Origin: Candidatus Cloacimonadota bacterium
GTDB lineage: Bacteria; Cloacimonadota; Cloacimonadia; JGIOTU-2
Assembly: GCA_021158425.1 (NCBI GenBank)
Contig: JAGGUR010000068.1
Coordinates: 1 to 9,696 of the forward strand
Reading direction: 5' to 3'
Length of the DNA: 9,696 nt
Shown: positions 1-6,388 of the stretch, piece by piece
How the letters are laid out: every line of letters begins with the position of its first letter
Numbering within the stretch: position 1 is the stretch's first letter
The notes under the pieces: model-generated
Database searches by the model: none
Told to the model about the DNA's origin: nothing
The model's input: the letters and a program-made list of their open reading frames with translations, nothing else
Program-made: the position numbers and the translations under genes

Positions 1-974
1 TCATATCCTAAATATGCAAAACATTCTTGTAAATGAAGCGGAACTGGATAGTAAATTGCATTCCCAATATTGGCTTCCTTTAGATGTTTTTGAAGATTAT
101 CCCGATTCTCTGTGCGAATCGTATATTGATTATATATCATTCTATTATAATTCTCAACATACGGAATTTCAACCACATCCTTTAATCGTTCATTATAATA
201 TCTTGCATTTTCCTGACGACCTTTATGCCATTTTTCTAACAGTGGAAATTTAACTAATAAGACCGCAGCTTGAATTGTATCAAGTCTGAAATTTCCACCA
301 ATAATTTTATGATAATACTTTGGATTGCTCCCGTGAGCTCGGAGCACTCTTATTTTTTCTGCTAATTCTTCATTATTTGTTGTAATCATACCGCCGTCAC
401 CACAGCAGCCGAGATTTTTGCTTGGAAAAAATGAGAAGCAGCCAACATCACCTATTGACCCCGCTCGCTTGCCTTTATACTCTGAACCAATTGCTTGTGC
501 CGCATCTTCTATAATATATAAATTATGTTTCTTTGCAATCTCATTTATTTTGTCCATCCCGGCTATCTGCCCAAAAAGATGAACAGGAATGATGGCTTTG
601 GTTTTGTCAGTAATTTTTTCTTCTATTAAATCCGCATTGATATTATAGGTCTTTGGGTCAATATCCACAAAAACAGGCTTTGCACCTATTCTATAGATGC
701 AACCTGCCGTTGCAAAAAATGTAAAAGGGGTAGTTATAACTTCATCACCATACCCGATTCCTAATGCCATCAATGATACTAATATTGCATCGGTTCCGGA
801 AGAAACGCCGATAGCATATTTGCATTGGCAGTATGCAGCAATTTTTTCTTCCAATTCAGCAATTTGTGGTCCGTTTATAAATCTTTTTGAATCAAAGACA
901 TCTCTAATGGCTTGCAAAACATCCTCTTTAATCGGCTCATATTGAGCGTTAAGGTCTAACATTGGGACTTTCAT
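1..974 (-). CDS. DegT/DnrJ/EryC1/StrS-family PLP-dependent sugar aminotransferase (C-terminus outside window)
   Basis: Reading the minus strand from 974 gives 324 codons without a stop, and the frame is still open at base 1, so the C-terminal part is missing (family members are usually 360-400 aa). Family marks are clear: the N-terminal MLDLNAQY segment; VSSGTDAI near residues 57-64 (phosphate-binding region of the cofactor site); EDAAQ at 156-160, whose Asp contacts the PLP pyridine nitrogen; and FSFFPSKNLG with the Schiff-base Lys at 186. The family transfers an amino group, usually from glutamate, to a keto sugar nucleotide. I prefer the ATG at 974 because TAAGGA lies six bases upstream; an in-frame ATG at 980 would sit right against that site. 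With the Gfo/Idh dehydrogenase upstream it suggests a 3-amino or diacetamido uronic acid pathway (WlbC/WbpE-like), but the sugar is inference. It would act in the cytoplasm. Confidence 0.95.
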   Translation of the reverse strand, partial: MKVPMLDLNAQYEPIKEDVLQAIRDVFDSKRFINGPQIAELEEKIAAYCQCKYAIGVSSGTDAILVSLMALGIGYGDEVITTPFTFFATAGCIYRIGAKPVFVDIDPKTYNINADLIEEKITDKTKAIIPVHLFGQIAGMDKINEIAKKHNLYIIEDAAQAIGSEYKGKRAGSIGDVGCFSFFPSKNLGCCGDGGMITTNNEELAEKIRVLRAHGSNPKYYHKIIGGNFRLDTIQAAVLLVKFPLLEKWHKGRQENARYYNERLKDVVEIPYVENYNRMIYNQYTIRTENRDNLQKHLKEANIGNAIYYPVPLHLQECFAYLGY

Positions 975-1028
975 ATTCATTCCTTATATTTAGTTTATCT
1001 ATCCATTTTTCAATATAATTGCAATCCA

Positions 1029-1050
1029 TTCCCAAGCTGGGGCTTGGGAA
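1029..1050. repeat. REP-like palindromic hairpin
   Basis: A 9-bp perfect stem (TTCCCAAGC / GCTTGGGAA) closes a TGGG loop and is followed by CGAGAGAG. Further out, ATTCCCA at 1028-1034 can alternatively pair with TGGGAAT at 1059-1065. It is markedly GC-richer than its surroundings and lies in the 123-bp gap between the HEPN gene and the aminotransferase gene. From memory, very similar TTCCCAAGC...GCTTGGGAA-CGAG palindromes are dispersed in many bacterial genomes, often with RAYT (Y1) transposases. No transposase is in this window. It could also act as a weak terminator or mRNA 3'-end stabiliser. Confidence 0.65.
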
Positions 1051-1097
1051 CGAGAGAGTGGGAATATGGACTCCTTTTTACCACATCATTCTATTCT

Positions 1098-1532
1098 TTA
1101 TGCTTTCTTATTATAGTATTGAATTACACATTTAATAAATTTCTCAAAATCTCCTAAATTCGTTTGAATAATATTATACATTTCTTCCTTATCAATATCC
1201 CAATAGATATGAACCAATCGATTACGGAATTTTGCCATCTTTATTAATTCTTCTGAAAAGCACTTATCCACAACCCCAATTTTTGCTAATATACGGAAAA
1301 TATCAGCATAAGTTTCTGGAGCTGAAATCTCTTTATCAAATTGCTCAAGAGAAATAATTCTGTTGCCAATATTCAAGCAACTTTCAATTGCCAATTGCAA
1401 ATATCGCTCTGAACTTGCTTCTAAAATATCATTTTCTAAAAATTCCTCTTTAGAATGTTTTCTAATATCTTTTAATGCATTGAGATATTTAACTAATCGC
1501 TGCAAATGGTCTTTTATTCTACTATCCAACAT
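1098..1532 (-). CDS. hepT: HEPN-domain protein, HepT/DUF86-like RNase toxin
   Basis: This 144-aa all-helical protein carries the HEPN signature near its C-terminus: RNRLVHIY at residues 103-110, i.e. R-X4-H-X-Y, followed by WDID as in DUF86/HepT proteins. In characterised HepT toxins the Arg and His form a metal-independent RNase site. The Tyr of the same motif is the residue that the partner MntA modifies with AMP to silence the toxin. All these residues are intact here, so the protein looks active. Its ATG lies inside the 3' end of the MNT gene (11-base overlap), the usual sign of a translationally coupled antitoxin-toxin pair. The length fits the family (about 130-150 aa). The target RNA is unknown. 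The symbol is by family, not by proven orthology. Confidence 0.88.
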   Translation of the reverse strand: MLDSRIKDHLQRLVKYLNALKDIRKHSKEEFLENDILEASSERYLQLAIESCLNIGNRIISLEQFDKEISAPETYADIFRILAKIGVVDKCFSEELIKMAKFRNRLVHIYWDIDKEEMYNIIQTNLGDFEKFIKCVIQYYNKKA

Positions 1533-1965
1533 ATCCTAATTTCTCAAGAAAAGTTTCGTCAAACTGGTCACGAAAGTATTTAAAATCCAGATAAAACTTA
1601 TTAGTTTTTTCAGTAAAATCTATTAAGACATTTTTATTTTTACAAAACTCCAATCTTCCTGTTTTTAAGATATTATAAGCAAAACGCAGGGGCGCTGTAT
1701 TTAGGATTACCAAATCAAATTCTTCGGTTTTTAGAGCATCTTCTATTGTTCCGATTAAATCTAAATGTTTTTCAAAAATTTCGTGTTTGTTTAACTTTTT
1801 AGAGAGTAAGACCGCAAAATCTAAATCACTGAGAGGTTTTAAATTTACAGTTACAGCACTGCCAAAGGTATAAAAAGCAACTATGGTTTTATCGTTCTTT
1901 AGGAGTTTAACCAACTCTGGGAATTTTTCTAATACATTTTTGGGAAGTTTATTTAATTTTATCAT
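1522..1965 (-). CDS. mntA: MNT-domain minimal nucleotidyltransferase, MntA-like antitoxin
   Basis: This 147-aa protein has the classic GSX10DXD nucleotidyltransferase signature: Gly35-Ser36, then Asp47 and Asp49 in SDLDFAVLL. A third acidic residue falls at Asp84 in EFDLVIL, and the typical tail APLRFAYNILKTGRLEF occupies residues 91-107. These Asp residues bind the metals that hold ATP. Proteins of this type AMPylate the Tyr of the HEPN R-X4-H-X-Y motif and so neutralise the toxin. It overlaps the HEPN gene by 11 bases downstream. Its own ATG lies 17 bases inside the end of the upstream nucleotidyltransferase gene, with an AAGAAG purine stretch just before it. The N-terminal stretch KLNKLPK resembles KFNKLPQ of the small protein two genes upstream. 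This may reflect local duplication or chance. Confidence 0.87.
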   Translation of the reverse strand: MIKLNKLPKNVLEKFPELVKLLKNDKTIVAFYTFGSAVTVNLKPLSDLDFAVLLSKKLNKHEIFEKHLDLIGTIEDALKTEEFDLVILNTAPLRFAYNILKTGRLEFCKNKNVLIDFTEKTNKFYLDFKYFRDQFDETFLEKLGYVG

Positions 1966-2494
1966 ATTCTTCTTTCAAATTAAGCTTATTAACCCATTTA
2001 TCAATATATTTCTTATCAACCTCTTTCTGAAAAGTAAATATTGTCTCAACATCCCTTCTTTGAAGTTTACTGCCACCTGAAATATTTGACCATACTAATT
2101 TTGATAGGATTAAATCTTCGGGAGTAGGCAAGCAGGTATCCATATTAAATAATCTTACTCTTTTTCTTCGTGCAAAAACAGTTCTATTAAATTCATCGTC
2201 TTTAGGGATCCAAAAATCAATCCAGAATCCTGTTTGCCTGTCAGTAATTTGAAATTGTGTTTTATAAAAAATTGCATCAGTAATACTTTGTTTGGAAATC
2301 ATATATCTATCTTTGTCAAAAGCATTAAAAAATCTTGAGACATCCTTTTGGAATAGATTAACAACAAAATCTATATCATGAGTTGAACGAGGTTGAGCGT
2401 AATAACTTAATGCCCATGAACCAGTTAAATAATAGGGAATTTCTACTGAATTCAATAGATTGATAATATCAATTAAAAGCCTTTTTTGCGACAT
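1949..2494 (-). CDS. AbiEii/DUF1814-like nucleotidyltransferase (module 1)
   Basis: This 181-aa protein belongs to the polymerase-beta-like nucleotidyltransferase fold. Residues 20-45 contain TGSWALSYYAQPRSTHDIDF: Gly25-Ser26, the P-R-x-T-x-D-I-D motif with Asp40 and Asp42, and a third candidate acidic residue at Asp93 in WIDFW. TPEDLILSKL at 124-133 matches the SPEDLIxxKL helix common in AbiEii-like toxins. In the AbiE and MenTA type IV systems related enzymes act as toxins by transferring nucleotides, for instance to tRNA ends. Whether this one is toxin or antitoxin is not known. Its start overlaps the small upstream gene by 22 bases and its end overlaps the MNT gene by 17. It is shorter than typical AbiEii proteins (over 250 aa), which puts it nearer the small stand-alone nucleotidyltransferases. 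Confidence 0.8.
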   Translation of the reverse strand: MSQKRLLIDIINLLNSVEIPYYLTGSWALSYYAQPRSTHDIDFVVNLFQKDVSRFFNAFDKDRYMISKQSITDAIFYKTQFQITDRQTGFWIDFWIPKDDEFNRTVFARRKRVRLFNMDTCLPTPEDLILSKLVWSNISGGSKLQRRDVETIFTFQKEVDKKYIDKWVNKLNLKEEYDKIK

Positions 2495-2685
2495 ATTTGC
2501 ATTCTTTCAAAAGCCAATTTTTGAATAGTTTCCTCATCTGCATTTGGATTTTGATGGCGGAGACCTTCTTTCATAATTTCATAAGTTAAATCAGTCAATT
2601 GTATTGCTTCTTCAATCTTTTGCTCAGGAGTCATTTTTTTATATATTTCAATCCGATATTGTGGCAATTTATTGAATTTCATCAT
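2473..2685 (-). CDS. Small helical protein paired with the AbiEii-like nucleotidyltransferase
   Basis: About 70 aa, charged and predicted helical, with no membrane segment. Visible marks are KKMTPEQKIEEA at about residues 16-27 and EGLRHQNPNADEETIQ at 40-55. This 'M-T/S-P-E' plus 'G-L-R-x-x-x-P-x-A' pattern is, from memory, typical of short proteins encoded just before small nucleotidyltransferases; their function is unknown. Its last 22 bases overlap the nucleotidyltransferase start. The start is uncertain. ATG at 2685 (or 2682) gives MMKFNKLPQ and leaves 10 bases after the preceding stop. ATG at 2712 (after GAGG, spacing three) or TTG at 2721 would add 9 or 12 residues and overlap the previous ORF. 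It could be an antitoxin or an accessory subunit; I cannot decide. Confidence 0.7.
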   Translation of the reverse strand: MMKFNKLPQYRIEIYKKMTPEQKIEEAIQLTDLTYEIMKEGLRHQNPNADEETIQKLAFERMQICRKKGF

Positions 2686-2695
2686 ATTATTCAAC

Positions 2696-2848
2696 TTAAT
2701 TGGTATTTCCATAAACCTCAATTAATCTTTGCCATCTTCTTTTTGCTCGTTGAGATAACTTTAAAAAGCGAAGGTTGTCCTGAATTTCCTGTATTCCAAA
2801 AAATTGAGCTGTATCTTTTACTCTCCCGTATTCTAAAAATCTTGTCAT
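2696..2848 (-). CDS. Downstream half of a frame-split small gene (DUF6922-like C-terminal part)
   Basis: A 50-aa ORF starts with ATG at 2848, overlapping the stop of the preceding 41-aa ORF as ATGA. The product begins MTRFLEYGRVKDTAQFF and continues with EIQDNLRFLKLSQRAKRRW and LIEVYG. This is a compact helical pattern (RFLEYGxxKD..FF....I...L..L..S.R....W) that I associate with small DUF6922-like proteins often found in front of nucleotidyltransferase genes. In those, the part encoded by the preceding ORF (a 'FWDY' N-terminus) is in one chain. The two ORFs therefore look like one gene of about 90 aa broken by a -1 shift. Possible readings are two coupled peptides, a programmed frameshift, a real mutation or a sequencing error in a T6 run. 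Codon use and spacing fit the rest of the series. Confidence 0.55.
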   Translation of the reverse strand: MTRFLEYGRVKDTAQFFGIQEIQDNLRFLKLSQRAKRRWQRLIEVYGNTN

Positions 2849-2970
2849 AATCCCAAAAAAGTATTTCTGTCATTCTTTTGTTTAGCTTCATTGATTACTT
2901 TTTCAATTTTTTCCTGACTTGTTAACTCAGGATAATCCCAAAATACAGCTTTAAGATAATTTTGCTTCAT
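2845..2970 (-). CDS. Upstream half of the frame-split small gene (FWDY N-terminal part)
   Basis: A 41-aa ORF opens with ATG at 2970, only eight bases after the stop of the Gfo/Idh dehydrogenase gene. It encodes MKQNYLKAVFWDYPELTSQE followed by KIEKVINEAKQKNDRNTF. The K-x-x-F-W-D-Y stretch near the N-terminus followed by a helix fits the start of the DUF6922-like small proteins, whose C-terminal half is found in the overlapping next ORF. The frame ends at TGA 2847-2845, shortly after T-TTT-TTG at 2860-2854. A one-base backward slip at that heptamer would join it directly to the second half (G-I-M-T-R-F). Function is unknown; position suggests it belongs to the nucleotidyltransferase module. 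Confidence 0.55.
   Translation of the reverse strand: MKQNYLKAVFWDYPELTSQEKIEKVINEAKQKNDRNTFLGL
2854..2860 (-). other. T-TTT-TTG slip-like heptamer at the frame break
   Basis: In the frame of the 41-aa ORF this reads ..T TTT TTG, matching the X-XXY-YYZ form of -1 frameshift sites. Slipping back one base changes the frame to TTT TTT GGG ATT ATG and runs into the 50-aa ORF. I see no upstream Shine-Dalgarno-like stimulator and no clear downstream stem, so a programmed event is only one possibility. A length error or mutation in the T6 run would look the same. Confidence 0.35.
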
Positions 2971-2978
2971 TTATAATT

Positions 2979-3998
2979 CTAAATTTTTTCCGGTTGCCCA
3001 TCATTTTCCAAAGATTTTTGTGCAGCAACAAGAACTTTGAGAACATCCAGACCATTCTGCCCATCTGTTAATGGTTTTTTATGATTTACTATACAATCAA
3101 TAAAATGGCTGTCTTCTCTTTTCAATGGTTCACCAAGATTGATTTTCGGAATAGTTATATCGCCATCGTGAAGAACCAAAGATTCTGCAAAGGAGTCATA
3201 AGTTACATTAGAAGCATCAACGCCTTTATCATAGATTCTGATTTTCTCTCGTATTTCCATATCATCAAAAGTAACCATTTTTTCGCTACCCACGATTGTG
3301 AATTTCCTTATTTTATGAGGGTCAAGCCAGCTGACCTGTCCGTGACCAAATGCTCCATTATCAAAGTAGATAGTGAAAAAAACTACATCATGAATTGAAT
3401 TCTTTTTTTGCAAAAAAGTCTGACCTGTTGCAGATACCCGCAGTGGTTTTGCATTAATTAAATGAAGCATAATAGAAATATCATGCGGAGCAAAGCTCCA
3501 GAGTGCATTTTCAGTTGAACGAACCTTTCCAAGATTTACTCTTTGTGAATAAATATACAACACATCGCCAATTTTTTTATCGTCAACCAAATTTTTTAAA
3601 TAATCAACAGCAGAATGATAAAGAAGAAGATGACCAACCATTAAAACAAGATTTTTTTCTTGTGCCAATTTGACTAATTCTTCAGCTTCATTAATGTTCA
3701 ATGTGATTGGTTTTTCCACAAAACAGTGTTTTCCAGCAATAAGTGCACTCTTTGCGATTTCATAGTGAGTTTCTGCGCTGGTTGCCATAACCACAGCATT
3801 GATATCAGGATTACTAATAATCTTTTTATAGTCATTTTCTATATTAATATCTGGAAATTGTTTTTTTACTCTTTCTAAATTTTTTGAAATCAAATCACAT
3901 ACACAAACAAGTTCACAATTTTTTAATGAATAAAAAGTTCTTACATGATTAAAACCCCAGGAGCCAGAGCCGATGACAGCAATCTTGGGTAAATTCAT
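2979..3998 (-). CDS. Gfo/Idh/MocA-family NAD(P)-dependent sugar (nucleotide) dehydrogenase
   Basis: 339 aa from the ATG at 3998, which has AAGGA four bases upstream; an in-frame ATG at 4019 would add MPIWKDI without a ribosome site. The Rossmann motif AVIGSGSWG (residues 7-15) binds NAD(P). FVEKPIT at 93-99 holds the catalytic EKP Lys of the family, and SFAPHDISIMLHL near 168-180 holds the conserved His/Asp. The LWSFAPHDIS wording is like WlbA/WbpB, which oxidise C3 of UDP-N-acetylglucosaminuronate before transamination by a DegT enzyme. A DegT enzyme is encoded 2 kb downstream, which supports that pairing. An acetyltransferase of the WbpD type is not in the window. Substrate is inference. 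The gene follows the NusG-paralogue gene after a 109-base leader and is followed after eight bases by the split small gene, so one transcript is likely. Confidence 0.92.
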   Translation of the reverse strand: MNLPKIAVIGSGSWGFNHVRTFYSLKNCELVCVCDLISKNLERVKKQFPDINIENDYKKIISNPDINAVVMATSAETHYEIAKSALIAGKHCFVEKPITLNINEAEELVKLAQEKNLVLMVGHLLLYHSAVDYLKNLVDDKKIGDVLYIYSQRVNLGKVRSTENALWSFAPHDISIMLHLINAKPLRVSATGQTFLQKKNSIHDVVFFTIYFDNGAFGHGQVSWLDPHKIRKFTIVGSEKMVTFDDMEIREKIRIYDKGVDASNVTYDSFAESLVLHDGDITIPKINLGEPLKREDSHFIDCIVNHKKPLTDGQNGLDVLKVLVAAQKSLENDGQPEKI

Positions 3999-4033
3999 AA
4001 TATCCTTCCAAATAGGCACACTTCGTCCCCGTC

Positions 4034-4059
4034 ACTTGCAAAGCTAAATTTTTGCAAGT
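4034..4059 (-). promoter_or_regulatory. Leader hairpin upstream of the dehydrogenase gene
   Basis: A perfect 9-bp stem (ACTTGCAAA / TTTGCAAGT) closes an eight-base loop. It lies in the transcribed gap between the NusG-paralogue gene and the dehydrogenase gene and is next to a GC-richer run (GACGGGGACGAAG) on the same strand. No T-run follows, so it does not look like an intrinsic terminator. Specialised NusG paralogues such as LoaP act through RNA hairpins in operon leaders, so a recognition or pausing role is possible but unproven. Confidence 0.5.
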
Positions 4060-4069
4060 AATTGGGTTT

Positions 4070-4082
4070 GCGTATCTTACGC
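4070..4082 (-). promoter_or_regulatory. Second small leader hairpin (GCGTA-AGA-TACGC)
   Basis: A 5-bp perfect stem with a three-base loop, ten bases upstream in the RNA of the larger hairpin and about 25 bases after the NusG-paralogue stop codon. It is short and could occur by chance. It is noted because two hairpins occur together in the only sizeable leader of this operon. Confidence 0.3.
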
Positions 4083-4107
4083 TATATATTTTTATATTTT
4101 CTATATT

Positions 4108-4650
4108 TTAATCAAGCAGAACAATATCACGAGCATCAATTTCAACAGCAACAGCCTGACGAATCAAATCTATATTTAAAACTAATTTATATTTTCCTTT
4201 GCGATGAGAAATTTTCCCTTCAAAATTTTTAAAAGGACCTTTGATTACCCGCGCTCTTCTACCTCTTTGTAAATAGGAATGTGGGAAGATGCGCGTTCCT
4301 TGTTCTTTAATGCCATAAATCTGTTGTAATTCTTTTACAAATTGCATCTGGTCAAGTGCATCAATGAATTTGCAAATATGCCCAGTCTGATATAATCGTC
4401 TTTTCCCTTCAACATTACATCTGCAGAAAATATAGCCTGAAAATAATGGTTTTTTGAAAATAACAACCCTGTTTTTATAATGTCTAATACTATCCTGCAA
4501 AGGCAAATAATATGAAATACCGTAATCAAGACAACTTCTTGCAACCTTTTTCTCGTGATGAGGTTTGGTATAAATTGCATACCATTTTGTTCCATCATTT
4601 GGAATATCCAAATCACCATAAATTTCAGCAACTTCAGAATCAGTATTCAT
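4108..4650 (-). CDS. Specialised NusG paralogue (UpxY/RfaH/LoaP-like transcription antiterminator)
   Basis: 180 aa. The NusG N-terminal domain spans about residues 21-110: KWYAIYTKPHHEKKVA at 22-37, then a hydrophobic KKPLFSGYIFCR at 66-77. A KOW motif follows (RARVIKGPFKNFEGKI, 132-147). The family binds RNA polymerase at the clamp helices and suppresses pausing or termination in long operons. Paralogues of this kind sit at the head of capsule, O-antigen or antibiotic clusters and act on their own operon. The genes that follow, a sugar dehydrogenase and a sugar aminotransferase, fit this. The acidic 20-residue N-terminal extension is unusual for housekeeping NusG, and the usual secE/rplK neighbours are absent. 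The start is supported by AAAGGG nine bases upstream; 26 bases separate it from metK. Confidence 0.9.
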   Translation of the reverse strand: MNTDSEVAEIYGDLDIPNDGTKWYAIYTKPHHEKKVARSCLDYGISYYLPLQDSIRHYKNRVVIFKKPLFSGYIFCRCNVEGKRRLYQTGHICKFIDALDQMQFVKELQQIYGIKEQGTRIFPHSYLQRGRRARVIKGPFKNFEGKISHRKGKYKLVLNIDLIRQAVAVEIDARDIVLLD

Positions 4651-4676
4651 GTTGCTTAGCCCTTTTAGTAATTAAA

Positions 4677-5837
4677 TCAAACTAAATATTTATTTATTTC
4701 TTTTATCTTGTCAACTTTTTCCCAGGTAAAAGTCGCTTCTGTTCTACCAAAATGGCCGTAAGCTGCTGTTTTTTTATAAATTGGTCTTTTTAGATTCAAA
4801 TATTCAATAATTTCAGCTGGCTTGAGCGGAAAGACTTTTCTAACAATTCTTGCTAATTTTTCATCAGGTATTTTCCCGGTTCCAAAAGTATCTATAGTTA
4901 CACTTACTGGCTCCGGGACGCCAATAGCATAAGCAAGTTGCAGTTCGCATTCTGTCGCAAGATTAGCAGCAACTATATTTTTCGCAATATATCTTGCCAT
5001 GTAAGAACCGCTTCTATCAACCTTAGAAGGGTCTTTCCCTGAGAAACATCCTCCGCCATGACTTCCCATACCTCCATAAGTATCTACAATTATTTTTCTT
5101 CCTGTAAGACCTGTGTCTCCCATCGGACCCCCAATCACAAATCTGCCAGTTGGATTAATATGAATTTTAATGCCTTCGTGCCACAAATCTGAAGATATTA
5201 CATGTTTGATAACTTGCTTTAATATATCATTTCTCAGTTGTTCAATTTCTATATCAGGTGAGTGATGAGCAGATATTACAATATCAACAATCCTTTGTGG
5301 AATACCATTATCATATTCTATAGATACTTGCGATTTGCCATCAGGTTTTAAGTAGTTTAGTATTCCCTTTTTCCTGACCTCAGCTAATCTTAGAACCAAT
5401 TTATGAGCAAGCGTAATTGGCAAAGGCATAAGTTCTGGAGTCTCATTGCAAGCATAACCAAACATCATACCCTGGTCACCTGCTCCCTGCTCATGCGTTT
5501 CAGTTTTGTTTACTCCTAATGCTATATCTGGTGATTGCTGGTTAATTGCAGTTAACACTGCAGTTGTCCGATAATCAAACCCTAACTCTGGTTCAGTATA
5601 ACCAATTTCTTTAACAGTTTCTCTTACAATTTTGGGAATATCAACATAACATTTCGTCGTTATTTCTCCACCGACTAACACCAATCCTGTTGTAACAAAT
5701 GTTTCACAAGCAACTCTGCCATCAGGGTCACATCGTAAAACTTCATCTAAAATTGCATCAGAAATCTGGTCAGCGATTTTATCTGGATGTCCTTCTGTGA
5801 CCGATTCAGAAGTAAATATGTGTTTACTCTGATTCAT
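4677..5837 (-). CDS. metK: S-adenosylmethionine synthetase
   Basis: 386 aa, full length for bacterial MetK. It makes S-adenosylmethionine from ATP and methionine in the cytoplasm, releasing phosphate and pyrophosphate. N-terminal, central and C-terminal domains are all present. [18 protein letters not shown] (11-28) carries the ATP/Mg His and Asp; [12 protein letters not shown] (118-129) is signature 1; [16 protein letters not shown] (261-276) is the phosphate-binding signature 2, with Cys where Ala is usual; TEATFTWEK closes the protein. The ATG at 5837 overlaps the stop of the upstream nucleotidyltransferase as ATGA. Its ribosome site (AAAGGA) lies inside that gene, so translation is probably coupled. 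The antiterminator gene follows after 26 bases. No SAM-type riboswitch is visible; the 5' side is coding. Confidence 0.98.
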   Translation of the reverse strand: MNQSKHIFTSESVTEGHPDKIADQISDAILDEVLRCDPDGRVACETFVTTGLVLVGGEITTKCYVDIPKIVRETVKEIGYTEPELGFDYRTTAVLTAINQQSPDIALGVNKTETHEQGAGDQGMMFGYACNETPELMPLPITLAHKLVLRLAEVRKKGILNYLKPDGKSQVSIEYDNGIPQRIVDIVISAHHSPDIEIEQLRNDILKQVIKHVISSDLWHEGIKIHINPTGRFVIGGPMGDTGLTGRKIIVDTYGGMGSHGGGCFSGKDPSKVDRSGSYMARYIAKNIVAANLATECELQLAYAIGVPEPVSVTIDTFGTGKIPDEKLARIVRKVFPLKPAEIIEYLNLKRPIYKKTAAYGHFGRTEATFTWEKVDKIKEINKYLV

Positions 5838-6388
5838 CTTCCTTCCTTTCTGAACTCATTGAATTTTTTCATTATTGTATTAGTCTCTAAAAGAAGTGAG
5901 AGCTCCTCTACTTTTGTTTCTAAATATTTCCAATCAATTTTTTCCATATTGCTTTTCACCAAAAATTTAACATCATCAATATCCTTTATCCTATCTGAAA
6001 CAAGTTTCATTATTATCAAATTCTCCAGAGTTATTATTCTTGTGTCAATGTCAAATATCTTTATCTTTTTCGCCTTCTTTATAGCGGTATCTTCAAAGGG
6101 TATCAAAGAAAAGACTAAATCAATTGTAACATTAGTTTGTTTATCCTTTATAGGTAAAACTTTTGTTTGCTGGATAAATTCAAGAGGATTCTTGGGCAAA
6201 ATTGTATATTGCCTTTCTAATTGGCGTATGAGTAAAGATTGTCTATTATTCTCACAACTAATCAGAATGTCTATATCTTGTGTTGCTCGTGGATTGCCAT
6301 AAAAAGAATTAGCAAGTCCTCCAATTACAGCATACTCTACCCTATTTTCACTTAAAAGGCTGATGATATTTCTTAATGTTTTTTGCAT
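5834..6388 (-). CDS. Stand-alone nucleotidyltransferase, AbiEii/MNT-like (module 2)
   Basis: 184 aa of the polymerase-beta-like nucleotidyltransferase fold. [20 protein letters not shown] (21-40) gives the GG and the P-R-x-T-x-D-x-D metal site with Asp38 and Asp40. VTIDLVF supplies a third acidic residue at Asp90. [20 protein letters not shown] (120-139) resembles the Lys helix plus the R..KD..D element of this group. Overall layout parallels the 181-aa enzyme of module 1, but the sequences differ clearly, so they are distant paralogues rather than a recent copy. It overlaps the small upstream gene by 16 bases and metK by four. No HEPN gene is attached here. Substrate and biological role are unknown; toxin, antitoxin or a protein/tRNA-modifying enzyme are all possible. 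Confidence 0.82.
   Translation of the reverse strand: MQKTLRNIISLLSENRVEYAVIGGLANSFYGNPRATQDIDILISCENNRQSLLIRQLERQYTILPKNPLEFIQQTKVLPIKDKQTNVTIDLVFSLIPFEDTAIKKAKKIKIFDIDTRIITLENLIIMKLVSDRIKDIDDVKFLVKSNMEKIDWKYLETKVEELSLLLETNTIMKKFNEFRKEGR

Noticed and set aside
697..945. 82-aa plus-strand ORF
   Set aside because: Antisense to the clear DegT-family reading frame, as is the one at 14-253.
4335..4631. 98-aa minus-strand ORF in another frame
   Set aside because: Lies wholly within the NusG-paralogue gene in a different frame; the NGN and KOW motifs belong to the frame at 4108-4650.
5787..6302. 171-aa plus-strand ORF
   Set aside because: Fully antisense to the module 2 nucleotidyltransferase and the start of metK, both with intact catalytic motifs. 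The Phe/Ser/Ile-rich product is what an antisense frame of an A-rich gene gives.
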